This document shows positions 1-11,245 of a stretch of DNA of 64,000 nucleotides, piece by piece. Location: positions 72,003,558 to 72,067,557 of the forward strand of contig NW_026262668.1 of the NCBI RefSeq assembly GCF_021869535.1, in the 5' to 3' direction. The notes under the pieces were generated by a model that was given only the letters and a program-made list of their open reading frames with translations, had not been told where the DNA came from and made no database searches. Both the position numbers and the translations under genes were made by a program. This stretch comes from Mytilus californianus (lineage: Eukaryota; Mollusca; Bivalvia; Mytilida; Mytilidae). How positions within the stretch are numbered: position 1 is the stretch's first letter; each line of letters begins with the position of its first letter.

Positions 1-320
1 AGTCTTCCATAAGTCCATTATGTGCTGCATTATTTGCTCGTTCAATGTCTTGCCTTAACAAAGTTGGGACAATAGCCAGTCAATAAAAAATACATGAATA
101 AGTCATTCCAACTTACATTATCATCTTTAATGTCTGAAAATTTTCTCCAGTCATGCCAATGAAGAATAAGGGTATTTTTACAATAGTCTTCTGTAAGGGG
201 ACATGTTGCTCTGAGACTCCCACCTGATATAACAGGGGACTTTGCCAGTTTTGCAAATAAATTGTACTACGAACAGTGATCAGTTTCTGGACGGGATAAA
301 TATTTATCTAATGGGTCTGT
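1..320 (-). pseudogene. Region between Rep and helicase of the Helentron
   Basis: In shifting frames the minus strand gives LDKYLSRPETDHC near 300, HWHDWRKFSDIKDDNVSWND near 170-110, and then DIERANNAAHNGLMED at the edge. These resemble the segment that follows Rep and leads to the PIF1-type helicase. At least two frameshifts and a stop are present. The helicase motifs are not in the window. Confidence 0.55.
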
Positions 321-1236
321 TTTGTAGCAGGGGATCCATTTTTTTCTAGTATCCGTGCACCAGTTAAACTTATATTTTGAAATGCATGACTTGATCTATA
401 GAGAGGTAAAGTAGAAAGTTCAAAAGAGGTTTCAACAGCTGAAATATCTCTTTTAACAGTTCCCATTAATAATTTTGTACATAGAGATTTGGTAGTAGAA
501 CCTGTTGTTTCATCACCACTACTTACCATATCATTAAATAAATCTGCTACAGCCCCTGTAGGTTCATTGCCTTTACATGCATAACCACTGACATATTTTT
601 CTACTGCAATAATTTCATTAACAGAGGGATTTTCAGGTCCACTCTTTGAAAGAATCAGAGATATATCCCCATTTGCTCTCCATGCATGTGTATGTATTTG
701 AGAATGTTGGACCAGATTAGGGTGGTCCCTTTCCATCTCTAAACGTAAGGATCCATTTGTGTCTTTTACAATTGCTGGACAATCTCTAAGGGGTTTACCT
801 GGGTTTAATGATGTGCCGAACTCCATACGACACTGTTTTACAGGATTTGATTGGTTATTTCTAGGGGCACGAAGACAATAATCAGAGCACCAATGCAGAT
901 TTATTCTGTTACATAGAAGTAAATGATCTTCCAAGATATTTTCTTGTGATTCACTTACATCCATGAACAATTTAATTAGTGGATTTTTTTCATCAGGTAG
1001 GGCTGGGCAGTGCCTTCTGGTGGAGGCCAAAAATTTTTTTTTGGCTTTCTATTTTCATCTACCCCTGCAGGATGGTTTGCAGTCATTTTATATTCTAGTT
1101 TAGCCCAGACAGAGAGAAGTTTTGCACATTCGTCATCTGTTTTTCCATCAATAAAAGCCTGGTGCATAAGGTTGTGAGGTTCTTTGTCAAATCGCCAACA
1201 CAAACCATGCCAGTGTATCATACCCCTTGACTGAAA
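308..1236 (-). pseudogene. Rep catalytic core: HUH motif and two-tyrosine motif
   Basis: QSRGMIHWHGLCW places the His-hydrophobe-His (HUH) metal-binding motif at 1207-1215. Further along, EKYVSGYACKG carries two tyrosines four residues apart (codons 593-595 and 581-583), the Y2 signature of Helitron Rep nickases. A frame change near 1000-1030 separates them. The Cys-rich segment between (CSDYCLRAPR and KQCRMEFG) also fits the family. The frame closes at 308, after which the similarity continues in another frame. Confidence 0.8.
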
Positions 1237-2150
1237 ATTCTTGCCTATACCAATAACTATTTACCCCGAAGACAGGTCCCATAATCTCTTTAAAATAGCT
1301 TTGAGTTCTTTTATCAAAATAATCACCAACAATGTGTGTATAATCTTGTACAGCTTTAAACATGTTGTTGTGGTCATTTAAATCAATTTCATTGCCAGTT
1401 GTTTCTTTTATATAAAGGGAAAGTATTCGTTTCAGCGGTTTAAAGTAAAATTCTGCACAACTGCCAGTGGTAAAAAAAGATGGTAATCCCTGACCTTCAT
1501 TAATTTTATACTGAATAAGAGCTCTTAATTCTTTTGATCTTTGATTCCAATACTGTGAAGTGCCTCTAAGGTTTGCACTGAAATAAAGAATTTTTTCAGC
1601 TACAGATCTATCTCCATTTTGTAATTTAGCTTTCAGATCTGAAAGTGTTAACATATTTTCACCTAGTTTTTGTTGAACTATAAATGTACTATTATCTAGC
1701 ACACCTTTTCTATTTATTATATTGTGAACATTAAATTTAAAAAAATTATGCTTTGCAAAGCGGCAATCCTGATACCAGATTAAATAGTTTGCCCAGTCTG
1801 ACATTGAAGAACATGTTAATGGGCGATTCATATGGAAGTCTGCACAAGCATGGGGAAATAAACATGGAAAGGCTAGCGTGAAAAAATGTCTTGTAGTGAA
1901 CTCAGAAAGTGGTATCTTACCACGAGTTGGCCAAGGAATTGATATCTGACCTTTTTTATTAATGGAAATATCAGTAATTTCTTCTTTAGCAATTTCTTCA
2001 ACAGCATCTTGTATTTTTTGTTTAATATCAACACATGGTTCTGGAAGCAAAACACTTGAGATAGTTTCGCCTTCAACATTACCTGGATCAATTTGCTTTG
2101 GTGCTGGACCGTGATCATTTAAATGTCCAACATCAGAGTTATACTATAAT
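1237..2150 (-). pseudogene. Helitron helicase-like (Rep) domain, N-terminal part
   Basis: The frame runs from the inserted repeat at 2150 through GETISSVLLPEP and a long Helitron helicase-like segment (FTLAFPCLFPHACADFH, then FSANLRGTSQYW) to the lysine/arginine-rich approach of the HUH motif. It shows no stop for about 300 codons. At 1234-1237 a four-T run on the coding strand puts the HUH motif in another frame; one base fewer would restore alignment. This is a relatively intact part of the element. Confidence 0.75.
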
Positions 2151-2208
2151 AGATATAAGAAGATGTGGTATGAGTGCCAATGAGACAACTCTCCATCCAA
2201 GTCAAAAT
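2151..2208 (+). repeat. Truncated copy of a dispersed repeat inside the Helentron coding region
   Basis: These bases match 27441-27502 almost exactly (AGATGTGGTATGAGTGCCAA and what follows). Both flanks code for Helentron protein in one continuous alignment, so the repeat piece was inserted. The pentamer ATAAT lies at both edges and may be a target duplication. Only the first part of the repeat is present. Confidence 0.6.
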
Positions 2209-2800
2209 AATGTATTGATGTTTTGTATTTGCCCATCCACTGGTAATAAATTTAAGCGCTCTTCGCTAATTTCAATGTCAGAATAAGAACGATTACTTTT
2301 TTTTAACCATACAAGGGCTATTTGTACTTTTTGCCGCCTGACATTGAATTCTTTTGATGTATCATTTTTCCCTATTTTCCTAACTCTAATTATATTAACT
2401 TCTGAAGAAAGTTTAGGTAACATTTTGCCAGGTTCATTTACCTCCTGCGGAAATGCCACACAGTGGCCATTTGTAGCAATACCCCCATGTTTTAACATGT
2501 GAATATTTATGCAAGGTGAAATTCGGGAAATTAATTGCTCTTCAACAACAGATAAATTTGCTAGTTCAAGGGGTACTTCTCCAGGATTCATCTTATTTTC
2601 AGCTGGAAACATTTTGATTGTACCTTTATCTTTAAAACACCTTTCACATACACCATTTTTTTTGTTTTAAATTTATTTTTCTTTCAAAACAAACTAAACA
2701 AACATCAATTGTATATGATATTTCTTGTAATTCGAAAGAACGAATGCAGTTAACTGCCTTGTTAAAATGTTCATCATCAGCAAATGGAGGTGGATCTGGT
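2202..2800 (-). pseudogene. Helentron region with Cys pairs and DUF6570-like segment
   Basis: The minus strand first gives a C-x2-C ... C-x2-C pattern (CLVC then CERC, about 2620-2700) across a frameshift in an A-rich run. It then gives an open 136-codon stretch with NKMNPGEVPLELANLSVVEE and ISRISPCINIHMLKHGG. That pattern (N-x-M-x-P-x-x-VP-x-ELA-x-L then VEE-x-LIS) is the usual DUF6570-like segment upstream of the Rep domain in Helitron proteins. The frame ends where a 55-bp dispersed repeat interrupts it at 2151-2208. Confidence 0.7.
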
Positions 2801-2858
2801 ATTGTCTCAAAATCTATATTGAGTTTGTTTAGTTTGTATTTAATTTTATAATAATTTT

Positions 2859-3152
2859 TTAAGCATCTTTTTTTTTATATTCATCTGGAGTTTCATTTTC
2901 AACAGGTGGGTCATATGTTAAACCCAGTTTTCTGCATTTAGTGTGCAGATCTATATCTTTTTCTGTTTGATTGTCAGTCAGATTTGTTTTATGGGTTTCA
3001 AGTACTTGATTGTCAGAAATTTTATTTGTTGACACATTGTTTTGACTATCTAGAGAATCTCCAGTACTTAAATGTTCATTGTTAACAGATGTATGAGGAA
3101 TTTGTGCTGTTTTTGTATTTAGCATGTATCTGATTCTATTTTTAATTCTCAT
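2859..3152 (-). pseudogene. Low-complexity linker of the Helentron protein
   Basis: A 97-codon open stretch rich in Asn, Thr, Asp and Lys lies between the OTU part and the DUF6570-like part, on the same strand. It has no motif I recognise. It is best read as a disordered linker of the same decayed protein. A poly-A/T run at its 3' end (2867-2876) is a likely frameshift point. Confidence 0.4.
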
Positions 3153-3429
3153 GTATCTTTTTTTATATGCTCATATAAATTGATACCTTGCTCTATACAT
3201 TTAACCTGCAGTTGTTGATCTCTATTGATTTTTTTAGTGACTTATTATCATTCGACTTTATAATTGGCATGTTAAATTGTTCACAAATTTGATTTTCTGA
3301 AATAACATTTGGAAGAAAATCAATCTTTTGCTTTTTTCAGGAATGGTTAAATGTTTAAAATCAATTTTCCTCTTTATACTGGCCTTACCATTTTTATTTG
3401 ATATTGCATATTTATTTTGGTTTAATTGT

Positions 3430-4305
3430 GACCAGTGAAATAATTAATTGTAGTTCTGGAATTTCTCCCAAGAGTTGAAAATGATTATGGTTTAGTAAAA
3501 GGTCTATTGTTCTAATCTGAGGAGAGTGGATATATTGCTCTTTTGTAAAAACTGTTTCGTTTGCCAGGTTTGTTCCTTATATCCAGATATTAATATTACT
3601 TTGAGTATTTTTTTTATGCTATTGATATCTCGCAAGAGGTTGCCCATCCTTTTCCATTGACCATTGTCTGTAAATAAATATCCCTAGTGATATTGTTATA
3701 GTGTGAAAGTCTTAACGTATCCTCATATATATAAAAATTGTTGTAAATTTCTGAGCATGATAATGAACGATAAATCTGTTTTTGGGAGAAATCCCCATTT
3801 ATGGCTAAACTAAGTGATGAGAAAAAGCAATTCCCATCTCCAGGAACATCATATATTATATTAAAAAATTATGATTTTCAATAGCTATCACTCCATTGTG
3901 GGGCACATTTAAAAAATATTGTTTCTGCAAAGGTTCTAATTGCACTAAATGTTGTGTGCCTTTTTTGTTGTGGAATTCTGTAAAACACTCTTCAGCTTCA
4001 GATTTTAAAACAGTAACTAATTTAGAACAAATGTCTTTAGTTTTTGAATTTTTGGACATGACAACATCTGCATATGTTTGTTTACTATTTTGTGGAGACC
4101 TTGAAGCATAAGCCTGTGTAGAAGTTGTAGTTACATTAAAGACTGGCATAATTTCATTCTTGTCAGTTGTTTTCTTGGGGACAGATTTAACAACATCAGC
4201 AAAAGATAAATGGGGAACTAAATATGAAACATCATCAGTTTTGCAATAATGATGATCTGAATGTATTATGTCAAAAGAATGACCATTGACCGGTGCATCA
4301 TTCAT
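3430..4305 (-). pseudogene. Helentron N-terminal region with OTU protease-like domain
   Basis: An open stretch of 149 codons (4305-3856) contains two similar short motifs, SFADVVKSVPKK and QTYADVVMSKNSK. It runs into DVPGDGNCFFSSLSLAI, the Cys-box of OTU cysteine proteases, with the catalytic Cys codon at 3828-3830. About 110 codons further on, in a shifted frame, LLNHNHFQLL fits the OTU His box (His codon at 3481-3483). At least one frame change and stops lie between the two boxes. OTU domains cleave ubiquitin-like linkages; their role in Helentrons is unknown. Recognition rests on the two motif boxes only. Confidence 0.7.
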
Positions 4306-4419
4306 ATTACCATATGAATGGTTACGGATCTGGTCTGCATTTTATCAAAAGAATGGCCATTGACCGATGCATAGCTCATACAAGCATATGAAAGGTCACT
4401 GCCACTGGAACTTGTAATG
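4270..4419. repeat. Imperfect 75-bp tandem duplication at the Helentron 5' coding end
   Basis: TCAAAAGAATG-CCATTGACCG recurs at 4270 and 4345 with similar downstream bases. The duplication spans the region around the first Met of the N-terminal fragment. Confidence 0.55.
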
Positions 4420-5220
4420 TTCTGCATTTAATCTTTGTTTAACCTTCTTAAAATAGTAGATAATTAAGATGTCAACTTTCAATTCAATTCACACTTACAA
4501 GTAGTTCTTTCAAAAATATATATTACGGGTTTTGTTTGTCTTGAAATTTCAAGGATGGTCAGCGAGCCGATAGTCGTCTGCTAACGAACGTGCAGCCGAG
4601 TTTTTTGTGAGAATGAGAAAGGATTTATGGCAATCCTCTAAATTTAATGGCAGTTACTATGCGGTCATGTACTTGTAGAATCGGTATTTAAAAAATATAT
4701 ACATTTAAATGGTAAAAAAAAGACGAAAACTCTTTTATTTTAATGTAAACAAGAAGACGTGTTGCTATGAAGCCATCATCGGCCATCTTTTGAGTTGTTA
4801 AGAAGCGGATCTGTATCATAACCGACAAGTGATAAAATGATCATTAATCATGGCGATGACCAATTAACAAATGTTATATGACTTGATACAACTTTTAATG
4901 TTAGTTTCTTTTTGTTAAATGTCAAACGATTAACAAAATAACATTAAGCAAGTCTACCATAAACTGAAAAAAGGACATGAAAAGGATATACATTTGCCAA
5001 AATTGTTTTCAATGTAAACAAAGAGACGCTATAATCAGGTAACGTTTTTTTTTCATATCAGAGAATAATTAAAATGAAATTGTTATTGTGTTCATTCCTA
5101 TATATTTGACTGAAAAATATACCCAAAGTCTCATGACAAATGAGACCGGAAGAAAGAAAGCGATTTCTGCGCAAATGCGGGAAAATAAAAAAGTTAGAAA
5201 AAAAGTTCATTAGTACATTG
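4420..5220. other. No gene seen; AT-rich sequence right of the Helentron
   Basis: Stop codons are frequent in all frames and no splice-linked coding or structured RNA was recognised. The right end of the Helentron may lie here but no diagnostic terminus could be fixed. Confidence 0.4.
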
Positions 5221-5381
5221 CCGTTTCAGAATCTAATGCATTCTGGGTAATATTTTCAAAAGCGTTGTGATTGGTTTAAAACGTTCTAAACAATGGAAAT
5301 TCAACCAATGACGTAACGTTATTTTCATTTTGGTGTACGAACAATGAGATTACCCATAGTCCTTTAGATTCTGAAAAGGCG
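5221..5381. mobile_element. MITE-like palindromic element, about 160 bp
   Basis: The left end (5221-5253) begins CCGTTTCAGAATCTAATGCA. The right end, read on the minus strand (5381-5348), begins CGCCTTTTCAGAATCTAAAG, and both run on to an ATGGGTAAT/CTGGGTAAT core. The inverted ends are about 33 bp with a few mismatches. No coding capacity. Superfamily not assignable by eye. Confidence 0.65.
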
Positions 5382-6006
5382 AATACAGAAAATTAAAATT
5401 ATGCAAAGTGTTTGTAAGTAACCTTCTGTGTCTTCAGAGGCGGGTTTAAGGGGGGCAGAGAGGCCCACCCTCCCCCTTATTTGAGCTAAATATATGGTAA
5501 ATGCATAGACTTTTTAAAAGTCTCACTCCTCAACTTGTCATGCGCCACCTTCTTTTGCAAAACATGGATCCACACCTGATCTTGTTATTATTCTAATACG
5601 TTTAATGATAATAATAACAATTGCGAGTTTGAAGGTACACATTAGCTAAGTCTTTCCCGCTCTATCTTAACATTTTAATATTGCAACAAACGCATATTCG
5701 ATCATTTTACATATCAAAGAAAACAATTTACATAAATATTCAAAACATAATATTAAGTATGAAGAAAAGGGTGAAAAATCAACTACATCACATCTTCTTT
5801 GTCAAAAATTATCAAAAATAAAATAGCAGTCTGTTAGAAATAAATCTAGATAAGATGAGTCATTCATTGTACCGGAGTTTTGAAAATCCGTTACAACAAT
5901 GAGTGTATCATCACATGATCTCTCTCTCTCGCTCGCTCACCCACTCTCTCCCTCCATCTCACTCTCACAAAACACATCAAATCACTTGACCGTCTATTAT
6001 TATCAA
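5382..6006. other. No gene seen; 3' flank of the glucuronosyltransferase gene
   Basis: AT-rich sequence with a CT-rich stretch at 5918-5965. It probably includes the 3' untranslated region of the minus-strand gene ending at 6007. No convincing poly(A) site was chosen. Confidence 0.35.
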
Positions 6007-6153
6007 CTACGTCGATTTCTTCCTAGCTTTTCCTATGGAAGACACTTTTTCCTTTTTCATTTCATATTTATGGTTTGTTGATGCCTGCTCTGTGTCGTTA
6101 TAACTTGAGTGTTCAATTATTGGGTCTCTGGCTTTTGTGTGCCATACATGAAC
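6007..6153 (-). CDS. B3GAT-like: GT43 exon 5: C-terminus
   Basis: After an acceptor TATATGCAG the frame reads VHVWHTKARDP, the conserved end of the catalytic domain (VWHT). A Lys/Ser-rich tail follows and stops with TAG at 6009-6007. The tail is longer than in vertebrate GlcAT-I. Confidence 0.88.
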   Translation of the reverse strand, partial: VHVWHTKARDPIIEHSSYNDTEQASTNHKYEMKKEKVSSIGKARKKST

Positions 6154-9100
6154 CTGCATATAGAAACATAATAAACAGTCAAGTATTAATATCTATCAAA
6201 TCAAAATTAGTTTTTTAATTTGTCTTGCAAATAATGTTCCCCCGAATGGCATTATGATTTAGATTTTAAGCTATAAAATTGATTGAACCATCCATTGTTC
6301 GTTTAATTTAGATGATGTTAACGGACGCCGACGGACGACGGACGCCAAGTGATGAGAAAAGCTCACTTGACCCTTTGGAATGCGATGAGAACAAAAAAAA
6401 AATAATTGGCCTCAATACTTATAAATTTATTTCTGAAATGGCCCATTAAGAGTTTGTCAATGGCCCCATGTTATTTCAAATGGCCCCATGAACTGATCAA
6501 AATTGGGGCCATAGTCCCATTGTCAAAAAATCTTTCCCAATCACTGTACTAAGACAAATGGCGATTTAGAGCTTGTGGAAAAATCCATACGAATATTTAT
6601 CTATTATTAACACTATGCATTCGTTGAAAACTCTGGGTTAAAACAAATCCGCGATTCATGACAAAGGAGCGCACCAAACGAACAAGAAGACACATATTTT
6701 GTAGATAGGCATAATTTTTTTTATTATGTGTTGCATAGAATGGAATCGTATTTTTACGTTCCCTGTCGTTATTTATAATTTGGTTACCTTCGTGCATCCA
6801 TTTCCCTTTGGTTCTAAATCACTCAGTAAGCAGCATATTTCCAAAAACATTGTTTCCTGGTAACCAACACGAAATGTCTTCCAAAAATACAACTGAGGAT
6901 TATAATAAAACATCTTAGTATTCAATGCAAATCCTGCCATATCTATTGGAAATTTTCTGTTTTCGGTATTCCATGCATTAAATTTTATCACCTGAAATAG
7001 AAAGGTATGTCTGTATTTTAAGCATTTAAAATACCTACGTCAGAGAAACAATAAATTGAAAGATAAAGTCGGTAGCGAGGAACAACCAAGACCATTACCT
7101 CACTGTCGGACACAAGGAACAACCAAGACCGTAACCTCACTGTCGGACACAGAAATATGCAACATACAAGAGCACATAAAAACATCATAAATATTACACC
7201 AAATAATAAAAAAGTAGCAGGGACGATGAAAAAGAGTCAGGACAATTTCATGAAATTTTCATTGTCCTAGGTCAGTAAATCCTAGAAATGTAATTCATCA
7301 AAAAGAAACGTGTCTTCGACCAGCCAGTATACACTCACAGGGTTAAAGAAAATATTTTGTCTGAAGAAATGGTCACGTGGATTTCAGAATGACAGAATGA
7401 CAAAAGTAAGCCTTGGGTAACTCTTTATTCCTCGGGTGCCAAGTGTCGGGGCAAAAAAACGGGACTTATTTGCTAGCTATAAACAATAAAATACTTTTAT
7501 ATTTTGTCATGTTAAGTATGGTGTGTTTTAACAATTTTAGCATAACAAGATATATTAACCCTTCAGGTTTAAGAAAAGTTCATAGTCCCGAAGTTTTAAG
7601 AGTATTTTTCCATGTGTTTGTTGTTTTGATCACAGGCTGGTTGTTTGTACATCCGCTCTGGTATGAGAAACAATTCAAGCGAGAAAACTAACGGTCTGAT
7701 TTATGTACAAAAAAAAGACGAAAAACAAACTTGATATACAGCAACAAACGACACAGACAGACTGAATTTGTCGTTTCAGTAAACAAGATATGTACCATAT
7801 GTAGAACCGACATTTTACCTTTCCATTTTTAAGAATTGGTGTCTGGTATTTTCTTCTGGAAACAAACCCCACTGGCCACACTGATACTTTCTTGGTGTAT
7901 CTCATCTACAAAGATATTTATTTATAAGTTACAAAAATATTATTGAGTACAACCTGGAAAAAGGAAAATTATTGTAAGAATGTGTTTCTTTGTTGGCAAA
8001 CACGCCTAATTGCCCAACATACTATCTTTATTTTTAATTATTTTATTTTATTTCGTTTTATTTTTGATCGATTAAGACCGGCAACAAAAGCATATTGAAC
8101 AGAAGAAAAAGTAAGGTCACTGTTGATAAATTGAAACAAAAGCATATGAAAATGAAAAATAACGTAATTCCAAAAATGTATTGCACTGGCCAATACAGTG
8201 ACCTGAAAAAGAAAAGCAGAAATGCCCGGAGAAGAACACTTAAGACGAAATCAGAAGAAATTTAAGAGAATTGGAAACAAGCGCAGTACATGGAAAAGGA
8301 CAGACAGTAAGAGATGTTGACATCTTATTAAATCCATGTTGATTAAGTAAGGTAATATTAACAGAAACACCAACAAATTGAACGATTTTGACAAATACAA
8401 ATTACAATTAATTCATCAGGAAAGCCAATTAGCAATGGCATTATGAATTTCAGACATTTCTATAAATACCTCTTCAAAAAGTTCCAAATCATACGTATTG
8501 TCATCATCAGCAAAATAAACCACGCCATCTTTTGACAAGTCAACATTCTTTCGTAACCAAAATATTGCTTTATTCCTTTGGTGAATCCCTTTTAGACTTG
8601 TTGTTAAATTTTTATATGGTTTTGCAGACAAATAGGTAAAATCAATCCCTGATTTTATTAGAAGTTGTTTGACTTCCGGAAGAGTTTGGTTTCCTTCTTC
8701 CACAACTATCCAATGTATAGATTTTACATTCTTCAAAGTGTTTGCAACTCTTGTCATTTCCGGTATTTGATTCATGCGTTTGTATGTTGGAGTTATTACA
8801 TGAATTATTGGCAATTCTTTTAATTCGTCTTCTTTTTCTTCTGCTGAATTTCTTTTAACTCTATTATGTGGGACCGTCTGTTCATAATTCACCACTTCTA
8901 ATACATTATTTCTTGCTTGAAATGAAGGTTCTTTTTTAACTGGTTCACTTTCCTCTTCTATAGAATCAAAATACCTTGTCTCGTGAGTCTTTAAGCTTGA
9001 GTCCCTTAGTTTACCTGATTGAAAGAAGTTAATTTGTTAATTTTATTACATATAACATTATTCCCCTTTGATAAAACAATTGAGTGTTCGATACTACCAT

Positions 9101-9747
9101 AGGGTCGATGGCATAGCTTATCTGTGTAACTAAACCGAATAGCAACAAAGATGGTATTAGCTTCAACATTCCAAATTTAACTCATTATTATCTCGCTGTC
9201 GAGATGTTGTTAAAAAACGAACAAATGATCAAGCGTCTCTGTGAATTGCAAAAAGGATAAAAAGAATTATATCTTATGTTAAAATGCCAGCTTTATCGGT
9301 GATTCAAGGGAAACATTCCACTCTAACAACGGGTAACATAAATATGTAGAACATTTTGACAACCCTCGAAAAAACATTTCCAACATTTGCTTCGCCTCGG
9401 CTGACAATGGTTTTCACAGTGGTTGACAATCTGCTCTATCATCCTACATTAACTCGAAAAATGACACTTTATGTAGACTATAAATAGACTGCTCTAACCT
9501 GTTGGTACACCTGGTCGCGATCCGATTGGAGTTCATGTGATTGCCTTAGATTTTGTTTTTAGTCTTGATTTGTATATTCTAAATGAATTTACGATATTTG
9601 AACATTGGTAAATTACTGTTGCCTCTAATATAAGACAGAAACATCAAATAATGTCTTACCTGAATGTTGAAGTACACAATATAAAGAAACATAAACAATA
9701 AGTAATACTGGTGTAGCAGACAGGAATATAGTCGATTTTTTTGCCAT
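6007..9747 (-). CDS. B3GAT-like: Beta-1,3-glucuronosyltransferase (GT43 family), five coding exons
   Basis: Exons 9660-9747, 8470-9014, 7819-7905, 6788-6991 and 6007-6153 join in frame with GT/AG introns to give 356 residues; animal GlcAT proteins are about 325-335. Residues 1-30 hold a short basic N-terminus and one hydrophobic anchor (type II Golgi protein). A variable stem follows, then the catalytic domain starting at PIIHVITPTYKR. The DDD motif that binds Mn and UDP is at 199-201 (YFADDDNTYDLELFEE). The catalytic Glu is E286 in GYQE, and VWHT near the C-terminus is also conserved. The family transfers glucuronic acid from UDP-GlcA to galactose, for example in the proteoglycan linker. Which paralogue (GlcAT-I or GlcAT-P/S type) cannot be settled by eye. 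Confidence 0.93.
6318..6375 (+). repeat. Tail remnant of the AGCTCAC repeat family in intron 4 of the GT43 gene
   Basis: GACGGACGACGGACGCC followed by AAGTGATGAGAAAAGCTCAC and TTGACC is the linker plus first hairpin arm seen in full at 36877-36907. The second arm is lost. Confidence 0.6.
6788..6991 (-). CDS. B3GAT-like: GT43 exon 4: acceptor-binding and catalytic Glu
   Basis: 204 bases from a TTTCAG acceptor to an AAG|GTAACC donor. The product contains PIDMAGFALN, then GYQETMFL with the catalytic Glu, and ends LEPKGNGCTK. All are expected GT43 blocks in the expected order. Confidence 0.9.
7819..7905 (-). CDS. B3GAT-like: GT43 exon 3
   Basis: 87 bases between an ATCTTTGTAG acceptor and a donor reading GGAAAG|GTAAAA give MRYTKKVSVWPVGFVSRRKY and QTPILKNGK. 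The VSVWPVG block is a strongly conserved GT43 segment directly after the DDD exon. Confidence 0.9.
8470..9014 (-). CDS. B3GAT-like: GT43 exon 2: stem and N-terminal half of catalytic domain
   Basis: Acceptor TTTCAATCAG precedes 9014 and donor GAAGAG|GTATTT follows 8470. The 545 bases complete codon 30 and run to residue 211. They include the stem (KKEPSFQARNNVLEVVNYEQ), the UDP-binding start ITPTYKR, the VEEG motif and the DDD motif. The intron after it begins exactly after FEE, and reading through gives a false extension VFIEMSEI. Confidence 0.9.
9660..9747 (-). CDS. B3GAT-like: GT43 exon 1: cytoplasmic tail and membrane anchor
   Basis: ATG at 9747-9745 opens MAKKSTIFLSATPVLLIVYV and ends at a CAG|GTAAGA donor. 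It is 88 bases long and leaves one base of a split Gly codon completed by exon 2. The hydrophobic run covers about residues 6-27. A diverged but intact second copy lies at 12744-12831. Confidence 0.85.
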
Positions 9748-10972
9748 CTTTGAATTTCCTGTATAGTTGTACTGCAATTGTTTTAAACGCTATATTCGGA
9801 TTTCAAGGTGATGATGATTTAAGCTCTCAACTTTTTTTATTTCTTCCTAAAAGTTATACGTTATCAGTCAGGATTCTACTTCGTCAAAATTATCTCCCCA
9901 TTACGCCACCTAATTTTTATAATCGTAAAATGGAAGTGATGACGCGCTGTCAATTTAGCTCTTAAAAAACCGATTTTATCCACATAGCATCATTGCGATC
10001 CTTATATGCCAGTTGTATTTTAAAAGATGTATCTACTAACTATTGAGCATCATTTAATGTACTTTTATGCATTTGGTCAACTGAAAATTATTGTCTGATC
10101 GGTTGTCAGGGGGAATTTTCGAAAGTTCAAAAATATTTAAAAAAATTCTAATTAAATATTTCGTGGAAGGGCAGAATAGAAATTTTCAGAGGTTGAAGAC
10201 TAATTACCTTAGATAACACACACAAAAAATGAAGTTTTTTTTTTGAAGTTATGCATTTTTAAGATCCACTTGAAAAGTCTGTCGTTAAGTACTTTTAGTG
10301 AAAATTAGTTATTCGAACACACTACTCTGTTATGACGCATTAGAAAGGTATTTCACTTGACCCATATATTTCATTTTTGAGTACTGTAAATTTTTAATGA
10401 TATTATATCAACCTACAGCCCTAATATATAAAAATAATAAAATCTGAAGCGAGATGATGTATCAAATATTTTATACATTTTCAAGACAGAATAGTCAACT
10501 CAAACACGCCTGAACATAAAAGGTGTACTCGACTTTCTCTTTTCGATGAAATTATTGCCCATTTTTGGGATTTTTTTCCCAAAACACTGTCGCCGGGGGC
10601 AGATATGCAAATTAATGCTTTAAAAAGATCAATCTATTGGAATTTTTTTCGGCGGAATTTATGCGTATGCACAAAAAAGATCCACTTGTATTTGCACCTA
10701 CCACAATCGACTGTTTTGTGTGAAAATTTGTCTTTAATTTAAATGTTTACAAATATCTCGAAGCTCCATACCATAATTCAAGTACAAACACATACACAAG
10801 ATGCATAAAATCCTAAATTAGGCACATTCATTAAACTTTTAAAGCCCATAGAAACAGATGTAAACAATTCAAATTTTCCTTCTCTAACAAAGAGTTCCAT
10901 TTCTTTTGTTTAATTTCAACTGGGTTTCCGCCTGTTATCAATTTGCACCACTAAATTTAAGAAGACCAACTG

Positions 10973-11245
10973 TTACAGCAGAATGCATCGAGTGTGTAGG
11001 TAAAGGCAATGTCTTTGGTTAGCTTGCTTGCTAGCTGAGCCGTGAAGTCATTATTATGTTAGGTGAACTACCCTCCTTTAAGAGTAGACTAGTCCAACAG
11101 ATAACCAATCTATCTGTCTGTAGGACTAGACTACTCCGAAAGAAGGGTAGTATACCTAACATAATAATGACTTCACGGTTCAGCTAACAAGCAAGCTAAC
11201 CAAAGATTATACCTTTACCTACACACTCAATGCATTCTGCTGTAA
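10973..11245. mobile_element. Long-armed foldback element, about 273 bp
   Basis: Starts TTACAGCAGAATGCAT and ends with the reverse complement ATGCATTCTGCTGTAA. The arms pair for about 125 bp with roughly nine bases in ten matching, through TCATTATTATGTTAGGT, around a small centre near 11108. No coding capacity. Copy B of the duplication lacks it. Confidence 0.8.

Larger units (their letters stand above)
1..4312 (-). mobile_element. Decayed Helentron-type rolling-circle transposon, left part outside the window
   Basis: Reading the minus strand from 4305 leftwards, successive fragments give an N-terminal region, an OTU-type cysteine protease signature, a Cys-pair region, a DUF6570-like region, the HUH motif and then the two-tyrosine motif of a Helitron Rep protein. 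The order and the OTU domain are typical of Helentron (Helitron2-like) elements. Several frameshifts and stops separate the pieces, so the copy is not coding now. The helicase part should lie left of base 1. No terminus is visible inside the window with certainty. Rolling-circle identity is well supported by the motifs; the Helentron subclass is an inference from the OTU domain. Confidence 0.85.

Noticed and set aside
8416..8469. Extension of GT43 exon 2 to a stop after FEE
   Set aside because: A donor (GAAGAG|GTATTT) lies exactly at the conserved junction, and exon 3 continues the family alignment. The extension is intron.
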